From Adiantum capillus-veneris (lineage: Eukaryota > Streptophyta > Polypodiopsida > Polypodiales > Pteridaceae): a stretch of DNA of 64,000 bases. Made by a program: the position numbers and the translations under genes. The notes beneath the pieces were generated by a model. It saw only the letters and a list, made by a program, of their open reading frames with translations. It ran no database searches and had not been told where the DNA came from. Where the stretch lies: contig CM043953.1 of assembly GCA_014529385.2 (NCBI GenBank), positions 79,472,338 through 79,536,337 on the forward strand, given 5' to 3'. Below, in pieces: positions 10,950-20,749 of the stretch. Each line of letters opens with the position of its first letter. Positions within the stretch are counted from its first letter, which is position 1.

Positions 10950-11022
10950 GATCCAGGTTAATGTGTAAATGATAGAAGGGTCTTTTAAGGAGGACATTTG
11001 TGTGAGTGGAAGAAGAAGCCAT
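10950..11022 (-). pseudogene. Gene 1, copy A, start of first exon
   Basis: An ATG at 11022-11020 begins MASSSTHTNV and stays open to the retrotransposon junction at 10945-10950. If one copy of the 5-bp TTGGG duplication is removed, the frame runs without a stop into the ORF at 2035-1764. The chromovirus therefore landed about 75 bp inside this coding sequence. The deduced start differs from copy B (MDLGNITDLP), but both reach a similar hydrophobic LHI/LHV segment at about the same distance from the shared domain. The start was chosen because it is the first ATG in the frame that crosses the insertion site. Confidence 0.6.
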
Positions 11023-11329
11023 GTATGCAACAATGCAAGAAAGGGAGGATTTCTTTGAGGTTAGCGCACAAACAATGAGAGAGTAAGGAGAGAGCAGGTT
11101 TGGAAGGATACGTCTTCTTTCCTTTAGTCATACATTCCACATACAGGAAACTCCCTCCAATTCTACGACGTTCATTAAATGCAATTGAAAACGATTTATT
11201 CTTCAATCATCACAGCCGTTATGACGATGTGGCAAGAATCTACTTGCAAGTGCACTTTTTGAATGCTTATTCCAAGTTTACAACTGATTTTACCACACCT
11301 ATTTTCTAAAGAGAGAAAGTCAAAATTGT

Positions 11330-11372
11330 ATTTTTCTTAGAAGGCCCTCCAAGTGACCTCCAAAATTTCCTA
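11330..11372 (-). repeat. Probable terminal end (gene-1 side) of transposon copy A
   Basis: Read on the minus strand from 11372 the sequence is TAGGAAATTTTGGAGG, followed by a GGGCCTT/TAAG block. It resembles the gene-1-side ends at 34,924 and 44,794 (TAGGAAAAATATGAAC and TAGGAGAAATATGGAC, then GGGCCTTGTAAGG). It lies about 350 bp upstream of the copy A start codon. The retroviral pol relic coming from the right (frame QHTIPLKTDVKP) loses recognisable pol similarity at this point, which fits an insertion boundary. The match is diverged, so the exact base is uncertain. Confidence 0.45.
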
Positions 11373-11373
11373 A

Positions 11374-13092
11374 TGGCTTCACATCAGTTTTTAAAGGGAT
11401 GGTATGCTGGCATATTGCAGGATCCACTCCCTCTTTAAGTCCTTATAAGACCATGCAAACACGTCCTTATAATATTCTCCAACAAGGCTTACGAGATCCT
11501 CTTCCTCTTCTTGATTCAGATCGGTTGCTATATATACTGGTTGTAGTTCCTCCCCAGGTCCTAATAGGATTATATTCCTTGCATCCTCTGGTCCATCATA
11601 TGACTCCTTCTCCCGTCGTTCTTGTGTAGGTTGTGTCAATACTATCTTTTGGTGTTGATTAGAGAATTCCCTAGAGTGGGAGGGTACACTCATATGGTTG
11701 TCACTTTTGTCCTTTTCATCTCCTCTGCTTTCCGATTCAATTGTCCATACTTCCCTCAGAGTTCTCTTAAGCTCTTGGTACTCCTTTTTACGCTCAACTT
11801 TGGTCCATTTTGGTTCCGATTTTTCTTGGTCCTGTTTTTGTTTTTTTTTTAGTTTCCATTTTCAACTTCTAAGTTTGTTTTCTCACGTCTCCGGCTCTAT
11901 CTCGTGAGCTAGAGTCTCGACTCTGAGAGAATTGGCCTAATTTTTTTTTTTTTATGCAGTCTTTTACTTTACCAGAGATAAAAATCCCATTTTGTTCATC
12001 ATTTTAGGCATTGGGTTATCTCTTGCTTTGTATGCTGCCTTTTTTTTCTTGTAGTGTGCTTGACATCTAGGTTCTTGATATGGGAAAGCATAAAACCTCA
12101 CATCCGGTATCATTTCCTCTTAGTCACTGGGGTTGTCAAAGCATTTATTATCTGCATTGTCGTCTCTAGTGAAAATCCTTGGGAGTCCATCACCTTCTTT
12201 GCGGAAAGTCTCTGTGATGGTACAACTTTCACATCCGACTTTTCTTCATCATCTCCCATATAAGAGGGTAAATTTCTCAGAGGTATAGGTTGACTATCCA
12301 AAGATCTCACACATCTTTGTCTTTCCAATACGAGTGCATCTCTAGGTTTGCTTGAGGTACCGCCTCAAATTCTTCAATAGGGAGAAGAAAGACATCTCTT
12401 CCCATACTGGTTTGGTTAACCCTTTGGCTCAATTCATTGGCCTCATTGGCTTCTCTTATCTTCTTCCAAAGGTCATTCAAGACATTGTCCCCTTTATACA
12501 CTTCCGATATGATAGGTTGAAAAACTTTAGACTCCTGACCTGTAGTGTTCATCGCTCAGTCCTAGGTCTTTCAATTGATTTCTCTGATTCCAATTCAGTT
12601 TTTGAACTAACAATTGTCCTTTCAGATTCATGTGTTGGAGGGGTTCTTGGTATTGATACTTGAATTTCTACCCACTCCTCTGGTTTTCTTGCCGTTGGCT
12701 CTAGCAAGGTTTGGGCTATTTGGATCATCTTTTGACACATTTTCAATCTTTGTTTTTCTAGCTCTGCATAGGGATATATCATCCATCTTTGTTCTTGTGT
12801 TTGGTTTATTTTAAGCATTGATTCATAGGCCTTTAAGAGTGCATCTAGATGTTTTTTTACTTTCTCAACTAATTCAGATCCTCCCGATCCTGCACTTTTT
12901 GATTCCTTTTTTTCTCAGGCTCTATGTCGTCTTGAGATTTTGGTTTTTGAACAGTTTGACTCTCAAGTATTTCCAATCTATCTTTGGTTTGTTTTAATTC
13001 TTTCACTAGGGCGGTCTATTCTCTTTCCTTCCTAGCTTCCACCCGTTCTTTCCTAGCCTTCCATGTGTTTCATTGGCTTTTCTGTTCAATGC
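11374..13092 (-). pseudogene. Ty3-type retrotransposon relic R1, protease/pol-linker part
   Basis: Minus-strand fragments read as a degraded Gag-Pol. They include a Lys/Glu-rich coiled region (about 13000-12850), segments at 12818-12549, 12552-12307 and 12328-12110, and a pol linker at 11693-11391. The linker has EDARNI, PGEELQPVYI and DVFAWSYKDL, the usual run-up to Ty3 reverse transcriptase, and a frame continuing with QHTIPLKTDVKP. Frames change repeatedly and stops are present. The reverse transcriptase itself is missing because similarity ends at about 11,372, where transposon copy A begins. The upstream part of the same relic lies beyond the CACTA element at 18.34-20.75 kb. Confidence 0.6.
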
Positions 13093-13109
13093 CACTACAA
13101 GAGGTACTT

Positions 13110-13385
13110 CACATTAGCAACGCTCGCAGTGCGATGCTCAAAAGTGAAAATCAACAGTGTCACTATGAGCATCGCTATAGGCATCGTTATTCTATTTGTT
13201 GCATAGCGGTCCATAGTGACACTATGAGCATCGCTATAGGCGTCGCTATTCTATTTGTTGCATAGCGGCCTATAGCGGCTCATAGTGACGCTCATAGTGA
13301 CGCTATGAGCATCGCTATAGGCGTCGCTATTCTATTTGTTGCATAGCGGCCTATAGCGGCCCATAGTGACGCTCATAGCGATGCC
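13110..13385 (+). repeat. CACTA left subterminal repeat array
   Basis: Repeats of ATAGCG/CGCTAT-type motifs in both directions. A roughly 50-bp unit (GAGCATCGCTATAGGCGTCG followed by CTATTCTATTTGTTGCATAG) starts near 13166, 13226 and 13306. Arrays like this are the binding sites of the TNPA-type regulator in En/Spm elements. Confidence 0.8.
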
Positions 13386-13469
13386 GATAGGGGTAAAAAA
13401 TAAAGTGAGAGCGCCAGAAACTTAGATCTCAAATCTGAGTTTCGATGCTCAGGCAAAAGAGGTAACCCG

Positions 13470-13498
13470 CACTCTCCCTCTCTCTCTCTCTCTCTTTC

Positions 13499-13545
<47 letters not shown>

Positions 13546-13616
13546 ACACACACACGAGGAGAGGAAGCAGATCCACGTATGCTCCTTCCCTCTCCTATAT
13601 CTCAAGTTCCCTTCCC

Positions 13617-13683
<67 letters not shown>

Positions 13684-13692
13684 TGTGTCTTT

Positions 13693-13736
<44 letters not shown>

Positions 13737-13809
13737 ACATGCATAAACAAAAAACACATACACACACACACATGCATAAACAAAGAATGCATACACACAC
13801 ATTTAGAGA

Positions 13810-13856
<47 letters not shown>

Positions 13857-13871
13857 ATTAAAGAGAGAGAA

Positions 13872-13947
<76 letters not shown>

Positions 13948-14090
13948 CAAAGAGAGAGAGAGAGAGAGAGAGGAGAAAACAAAGAGAAAGAGAAAGAGGG
14001 AGAAAAAGAGAGAGGATAAAAAACCAAAGAGAGAGAGAGGGAGAGAAGACGATAGAGAGAGGTAAGGGGAGAAAACAAAGAGAGAGAGAT
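13470..14090. repeat. Compound microsatellite with poly-C tract
   Basis: In order: (TC)n, a run of about 31 C (13501-13531), (CA)n, (TC)n at 13621-13652, (CA)n to 13681, (GA)n at 13695-13734 and 13811-13853, (TA)n at about 13873-13946 (about 37 units), then GA/GAAA-rich DNA. ORFs through it are low-complexity artefacts. Confidence 0.95.
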
Positions 14091-14091
14091 T

Positions 14092-14490
14092 ATGTTAAGA
14101 CTTAATTAGGTTAGATTACATTTAGATTTATGTTTTTGCTGAGTTTAAGATTAGGTTAGATTTAGATTTACGTTAGATTAAGATTAGGTTAGATTTCAAA
14201 TTAGGGCAAGATTTAAGATTAGCTAGCTATGTTAGATTTAAGTTAGATTACATTTAGGTTTAGGATTTAAGATTGGATTATATTTAGGTTCATGTTGAGT
14301 TTAAGATTAAATTAGATTTAGATTTAAGATTAAGACAAGATTTAAGATTAAATAGATTAAATTTAAATTTAAATTAGATTACATTTAGGTTTAGGTTAGA
14401 TTTAAGATTAGATTAGATTTAGGTTTATTTTGAGTTTAAGATTATATTAGATGTAGATTTATGTTTGATTTAAGATTAGGTTAGATTTTA
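14092..14490 (+). repeat. Telomere-like degenerate minisatellite (TTAGATTTAGG type)
   Basis: About 400 bp built from variants of TTAGATTTAGATTAGG and TTTAAGATTAGGTTAGA. It resembles but does not equal the plant telomere unit TTTAGGG, and no perfect TTTAGGG array is present. Confidence 0.7.
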
Positions 14491-15307
14491 GTGCATGTCA
14501 ATGAAGGCGCGGTTTGCCCAAAGAGCAAACACTAGTTACACAATAATATGTATATTCCCATCAGAATCTGACACCTATTAACTCACACACTAACCATATT
14601 CAATTAGCCGCAAATCACCACATGTTCAATTAGGTTAGATTTAAGATTAGATTTTGGATTTAGTTTTTATATTAAAGTATACCTTCAGGATTACGGTAAA
14701 AAAATTAGAGTTAGGCAAACGATGATCCCTCTCTTCCTCTCTATGGATGCGACCTTAAGTTGAAAAGCTTTCAACGGCATGATACTCAAATTGGAGGCCA
14801 ACATGTAATGTGCTAAGTAATCCCTCAAACAAAGATCTGCTGTGAAGAGATGTTAAGATGTTGTGAATTGCTACAGCTAGAGAAGAGGCAAAGGGGTTTT
14901 GTCCACTACATGCACTATCATGTAGACATGGGTCTGTAGATTTCTCGTACCCACAAATATAGGCATTGACAAATAAAGACGAGATTATAACCCGGTGGTT
15001 CTGATCTCCGTGTACCTGTAGACCGAGGTGTGCGGGGATTGGACATGACTAGAGAATGTGAGGTAGTTTACAGTGTGAACAAAAAGAGAGAGAGAGAGAG
15101 AGAGAGAGAAGATGAAGGATATTACTTGATGGTAGAAGATTAAATTTATGTCCAGGTTATAAGGTTTTTACCTTCATTATGAGTAGTGACGAGGATGTGG
15201 ACCGTCCAACTGAAACACCTATCTCTCAACAAGGATCTTATGTCCTTGTAATATTATGTCCTTGTAATCAATGCAAGCATGTTGTGCGATGAACAAGACA
15301 CGTTTCT

Positions 15308-16110
15308 TTGCAGCACGTTCGTGAATTTGGCGAGTTTGATCCATCTATTATAGATCGATTTGTTGCCAATTATAACTCGTCGGACTCTGACGTTGGCCAA
15401 CAGGCAGCAATCTTGCAACTCAATAGACGTGTTCGCAGGCGCTTTGGTCAAGAAGAATACGTGAGGCCACAAGATATAGCCTTTAACATCTCGGAGGATG
15501 ATCATGCAGATCACATTCCCAATGAGGCAACCCAAGATTGATGAAATGATCGAGACGATCATGGATTCAAAAAGGCTTATCTATGATGATATGAAAAGTG
15601 AAGCCAATACGCCATTGTATGATGGAGCACGTGTGTCTAGATTGAAGGTTCTCCTGGTTCTTCTTAACATGCAGGAAAAGTTTGGATGGAGTGACACTAG
15701 TGTCACAGCGCCTTTCAGGTGATCTATTACAATGTGTTTACTTCAATAAAAAACTCTAGATGTATAATGATCTCATAGATTACTTACACAAGTGTACCGC
15801 ATTTTTTTTGTCATGTAGATTTCTCAAAGAGCACATACTGCCAGCTGATAATGTGATTCCAGATTCTAAAGAGGAAGCAAGAAAGATCTTGCAAAACTTG
15901 GGAATGGATTACAATTTGATTCACGCTTTTTCTTTTCAGAGGGGAAGACATAGACATGGAGAAGTGTCCAAAATGTGATTCTGAGAGATATCGAGTAGAT
16001 CTCCACGGAATAAAAATTTCACAAAAGGTTTTGTGACATTTTCCTCTGCTTCCTTACATCAAGCATTTCTTCGAATGTAAGTCCATGTCCGCCCTAGCCT
16101 CTGTCTCCAT
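15308..16110 (+). pseudogene. CACTA TNP2-type transposase fragment
   Basis: Recognisable TNP2 blocks in order: an N-terminal acidic region; TPLYDGARVSRL...GWSD (about 15595-15700); then FLKEHILPADNVIPDSKEEARKIL-type and LGMDYNLIH (15819-15930); then CPKCDSERYRV and KVL-HFPLLPYIKHFF (about 15955-16070). A GT-AG intron of 100 bp at 15719-15818 joins the second and third blocks in frame. A one-base shift near 15535 and stops mark it as degraded. The catalytic C-terminal half of TNP2 is not visible. The protein would have cut and rejoined the CACTA ends in the nucleus. Confidence 0.78.
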
Positions 16111-16221
16111 TGCACTCGAAGTGTAGTGCTTTTACAAGATATATAGAATGCACACGGAAGACAAATTCACAAGAACTTCATAGGAATCTCTTCACAGGAA
16201 TCCCTCCCCCTTTATGAGTCC

Positions 16222-16223
<2 letters not shown>

Positions 16224-16307
<84 letters not shown>
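16224..16307 (+). repeat. (TC)n microsatellite
   Basis: About 40 TC units within the CACTA element, between the TNP2-like and second coding remnants. Confidence 0.95.
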
Positions 16308-16310
<3 letters not shown>

Positions 16311-16368
16311 GTTCATGTTTTCTTCTCCATTCAATATTAAGATTAAATGTTCGTTTGTTTAATGCAGG

Positions 16369-17640
16369 TATGGATGATGACGAGTTTCTTTCTTCTTTAT
16401 CACCCCAGCAGAGCCAGTGGTATGAGGATCGTCATCGCTCTGGAGCACCATCACGTCGCTCTACTCCTTCAACGTCTCCCTTTGTTTTGGAGCATTCAGG
16501 GCGCTCTAAAGCTTTGGTGTCGACAAGATGATCTTCACACTTGTCTAGGCACTGACGCTCTAGTGGTGGCAGCGGCGGTTGTTGTGGGGATGCCACCGCT
16601 GATGCCTCAAAATCGCCTCGTGTTCAACAAGGATCTTTACCTTTCCCTTCTTTGCCCGCCCCCACACCAGCCACGGCATCGCCATCTACACTAGGTTTTG
16701 CGCGGCTATCGATCGTTCCTGGCTACACACCACTACCTACTCCTCTAGGAGTCACCCCAATCGACACTCCTCGCTTTGGGGCCCAGACTCCAGTGGAGAC
16801 ACCTAACGTCCGTACCCTCATCAACACGCCACTAGAGACCCCTGCCATGACACCTAGGTTCACGTGCCACAAGCAAGAGGGATTGCCGTACTCCGTCAAC
16901 ATCAGTGGTGGCATCAGCTTGGATGATGAAGGCAAGAAGGTGATCTCACGCATGTGCGGTCTTTGCTCTCATGTGTTTAGACACTACATACTAAACACCT
17001 AGAGTGAAGTGCCAAATGAACTAAAAGACAGAGTCATCAGTATGATGCATGACGAGTTTCCTGCATCAACACGGGATGAGCTCTTCAATAAAGACCTGAT
17101 GAAGGTTCAAATGCGCGAATACTACAAGCACAAGTGTTCTGAAGTGCAAAGAGAAATAAATCATGGGTGGAATAGACCGGATTGGCTGGCCAAAGAAGAT
17201 TGGAAGAATCCGAAGCGAGCAACGTGCGAGAATTTTGACAAGTGGAAGCAACAAAAGGAGGCAGCCAAAGCGCATGTAGAGGTAGGGAGCTTGCACCACT
17301 TGCGGAGCGGCGGGTGGGCATCATTCGAGGCCGATTTTGTAAGTGTTTTTGCATTGCTCTTTAGGTTTGGTAGTTACATCTATTTGTACTTTTAAATTCT
17401 AACATAATGGATTCCTTGTATGTTTTGAACAGTGGTCGATGACAGGATGTGACCCCACACCGTATGAGTGCGAGTACGCAAGTAGAAAGGACTTAAACGC
17501 CCTGATGGACATTCTAAGTTCTCATGGCGACATGGTTAGTATTAGGGTTTACTCTTTTCTATTTGTTGTATTGTTTTGTAAATTATATGTTTATACTTAC
17601 AGAAATCTGACAGATATGCCGCTTGGACACGATGAGACGT
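16369..17640 (+). pseudogene. CACTA second protein (Transposase_24/TNPA-like) remnant
   Basis: Exon-like pieces start at MDDDEFLSSLSP (16371) and continue with a Pro/Thr-rich stretch (16652-16860) and a block ending in EEGKKVISRM-type sequence. A basic region at 17009-17340 reads YYKHKCSEVQ, RPDWLAKEDW and a Lys-rich stretch before a His/Gly/Ser segment. The last part matches the plan of plant Ptta/En/Spm Transposase_24 proteins (a W-rich segment then an N/K-rich helix and a G-S-F end). Frame changes and an in-frame stop at about 17000 show decay. It lies downstream of TNP2, as in other CACTA elements. Confidence 0.55.
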
Positions 17641-17644
17641 CTGA

Positions 17645-18070
17645 TTAGACGAGGTCAGTCTAGCCATAACTAGATAGCATTAGTTTCCTTTTGTCATAGC
17701 ATGTATAATGAGATGATGTGTATACGTCTTTTTATAACTGTTGGAAGACCATGTATATTTTCTCAATAATGACAATGGTGTTGTAACTATTACATTTACA
17801 AAGCTTAACAATCAAGTGATTTTTCCTATGATGTGTACAATTGTCATTGATTTACTTTCATCAATTTACTTTTGTCAGTTTTGTATTTTTATTCTACAAA
17901 CAATACTATGGATGATGGATATATTGTCTTGTGGGTGACTACTTTGGGTCTATACCTTGCACTTTCTTTCAAAGGTGAATCTGGGCTTATCTTGGATTCA
18001 TTTAGGTTTACTCTATTATTGAAACATTCAATATGGTTGATGGGTGAATGCCCTGCCACCCAAAAATGTT
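17645..18070. other. CACTA internal non-coding DNA
   Basis: AT-rich with no supported gene. The segment TTGTGGGTGACTACTTTGGG and what follows (about 17930-18000) resembles parts of 28,750-28,810, so it is probably a dispersed repeat. Confidence 0.5.
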
Positions 18071-18074
18071 TACT

Positions 18075-18300
18075 CTCGGGTGTCGCTATAAGCGTCACTA
18101 TATAAGGCTCTACAACGTCGCTATGAGCGTCGCTATAGGTAGCCTGTAACCGTCACTATAAGCATCGCCATATGTGTCACTATATAGCGATGCATATAGC
18201 GACGGTTATAGCGAAGCTCATAGCAACGTTCCCATAGCAACGCTATTAGCAAAAATCTTAGCGACGTCGAGGAGTATAAAAACCCAATGTATTTCCGTCG
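18075..18300 (+). repeat. CACTA right subterminal repeat array
   Basis: Further GCGTCGCTAT / ATAGCGACG motifs in both orientations, matching the left array. The sequence then runs into the right terminal repeat at about 18,300-18,329. Confidence 0.78.
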
Positions 18301-18343
18301 CTAAAAACGTCACACAACCTCATGTAGTGTGTTAGGTATGAGG

Positions 18344-20747
18344 ATAGTCTTTCATGAGGTGGTTGCCCCCACACTTATAGCATGGTCCCAACAATTGTTG
18401 TGGTCTCCTTGAACTCCCCTCTGTTGGTAAGAAGGCCTCGGTCCACCTAAGCCTCCATTGGCTATGAACAACAATGTTCTCTCGTCCAAACTATATCTAC
18501 TTTCTTCTACAACATGTGTCGTTATTGGTGGTCCAGCATGGCCAATCATGATCCATGGTTCTAGCGCTCTCTGTTCTTCTAGTGGGTAATATGCAGGGCA
18601 ATCCATAGGTCCACTTGGCTCTTCATAATATACATGTACAGACACTAAGGTTTACTCCTCCGGTTCTTCTACAGTGGGTGTATACCTCACACCTATCTAT
18701 CTTGCTCCTTGGAGTGGTGATTGTTGCCCCAAAACTGGTTGTGGTCTTTCAACCCCAACTGGTTCTGAAAAATTCCTTGTTGTATATCTAGGCATTGGTG
18801 GTATTTGGGGAGGTGCTACTTGTGCCTGGGGAACATACTATCTTTCTTGCACATAACCCTTATTGTAGTAACACTCATCAACTGCGTGATTTGTCCATTT
18901 TTGTTCGACGGTGCACCAGTTTGGTTGCTTAGCCTGTGGCTTAGAAAACGGGCTAATCCTCTTCAACACTTCCTCTTTGAGTTGCTCTTGATTTACCGTT
19001 GGCTGGCTTCTTTGTGCTAATTTTGTGTACTTAGTTCCACTTTGTTGAGATGATGAATCATCATATCTATCTTTTTGATCCACATCCTTGTAGATCGCAC
19101 AATTGTCTACCAGGAATAAAGCCTCTTTGGTTAACTCATTCAGAGTGGGGCTTTTCTTCATAAGCAGACTCTTTTGAAGGTCTACATTTCTCAGTCCTTG
19201 GATAAATACCAACATGAGTCTGGGTTGAGTAGGTAATTCTTCCATCGGGCAAAATTTTAGGTATCATTTCAATCATAAGGCTGCTTTCCTGATAGATTCT
19301 CCCACTTTCTGCTTGAACTTATGGATTTGTGAGATAGTATTGTGCGCTATCCTTCTTTGAGATAATTCCTCCACAAATTTGTCAATCTGGAAAACTGTTA
19401 TCAAAGTCCCTACCCTCTTCTCCTTGGATCACTCTCAAGAATGTTGCTATGTGGTCTCTAGGGTCTCTTTCCCCTGAATATTTCTTATTAACCCATTTCT
19501 GGACTTCAAAAGGTCTAACACATCTGTGGTCTACCAACCTAATTGTGGAATCTCCTTGTCCTCTCCTCTTATAGGTTCTTGTTCATGTCTCGATCTGCCG
19601 TCAAATGTTTCTTCCATCCCGTATCCTCTAGTAGGTTCTATCAACAGGTGGTTCCGTTGCAAATCTTCTTTCTGTCTTGATTCTCTCCATATAGGGGAGT
19701 CCTGTTGTGGTCGGCATCGTCTTCGGTCCCTTGCTCTCTTTGAGATAAGAGTAAGATTAAGTGGGCATTGGTGATACTATGGGGGTCACATATTATCTGG
19801 TCGTAATAGGGACTTCTCCTCTATAAAATTATTGTTCCCTCGTTACCATGGGGTGCAACTAAGATTACAAAAGTTTAGGATTTGGGTTGAGATATGAAGG
19901 AAAAATTGGTGTTTCAACCAGTCTAGCTTGTTTAGTTGGAAATTTGGTTGTATCCTCCACTTCCTCAAAGGTATTTGTAAACTTACTAGGGGTAGAGTTT
20001 AGGCTTTGACTTGCAACTGAATCTATTGGAATTACTCCACTGACTATCAATCTCGCTACTTCCACTTTTTCTATTGGCACATACTCGCGTCCATATTTGT
20101 CTACATATATTATGAGACTCCCTTCACACCTGATTTGTACAAAAACAAGTATAAAGTCTTTTTCATGCTTAACTCGTGTAAGGTGCTAGACACCAAAAAT
20201 ATGTTTTGGCCCTTCGATTCATGTACGCGTAGATTCCTACCACTCCTTGGTTGGTCACTACTTTAGTCACCTTCTTGTCAAACACCAAGGTGGCGTTATC
20301 CGAGGTGGTATTTCTGTGATTTTAGAAACTATCTTCCCTTTTGCAACATTGTCCCCATATTTTTTATAGTTATTTGGGTCCTTAACAATGAGGTAATGTA
20401 TTCCCTCATCATCACAAAATCTATCCCCATCATCATACACTAGAAGGGCTTCCACTCCTTTGGCTGGTTTTTCCTCAATACATATGATTTTGCATCCACT
20501 TCATCAGCATATACGAGAACCCCATGGGCATTTGGTCCTTCTAAGTAAAGGGTTGTATACCTCATTGTTCAAGTGGGGTTCTTAGAGGTGCTACATCCTC
20601 CCACTTGGTTCTGTTGGTTAACAGTGGTGTTTTGGTCAACCATGAGGTAAATAGATTTCTTGAAGAGGTGTCAACCCCACTATTGTCCTCTATAATTGGT
20701 GCTAGTGGATCTATTTTTGCTTGGGTCACACGCTCCTCAGTGGACAC
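18344..20747 (-). pseudogene. Ty3-type retrotransposon relic R1, Gag part
   Basis: Minus-strand fragments at 20747-20562, 20455-20267, 20080-19865 and 19245-18838. The last reads as Gag (QGLRNVDLQKSL, NELTKEALFLVD, then a Gln/Lys-rich linker). Near the CACTA boundary is a damaged zinc knuckle CYKCGGNH-LMKDY (18382-18344), in which the last Cys is Tyr and one residue of the usual spacing is lost. It continues on the other side of the CACTA element at 13.09 kb. The matching primer-binding site is at 22.82 kb. Stops and frame changes throughout mark it as non-functional. Confidence 0.55.
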
Positions 20748-20749
20748 TA

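Larger units (their letters stand above)
13093..18329 (+). mobile_element. CACTA (En/Spm) DNA transposon, degenerate
   Basis: The left end is CACTACAAGAGGT (13093) and the right end, read on the minus strand, is CACTACATGAGGT (ending at 18329), so both ends carry the CACTA signature. Flanking triplets TGC (13090-13092) and TGT (18330-18332) are a probable 3-bp target duplication with one change. Both ends carry dense subterminal repeats and the interior holds TNP2-like and Transposase_24-like coding remnants. The element sits inside retrotransposon relic R1, about 15 bp from its zinc-knuckle remnant. Confidence 0.88.

Noticed and set aside
13373-14078. Several 60-120 codon ORFs on both strands
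   Set aside because: They encode only Cys-Val, Arg-Glu, Leu-Ser or Ile-Tyr repeats from the compound microsatellite.
14092-14490. Interstitial telomere
   Set aside because: No run of perfect TTTAGGG or TTAGGG units; the array is degenerate, so it is reported only as telomere-like.
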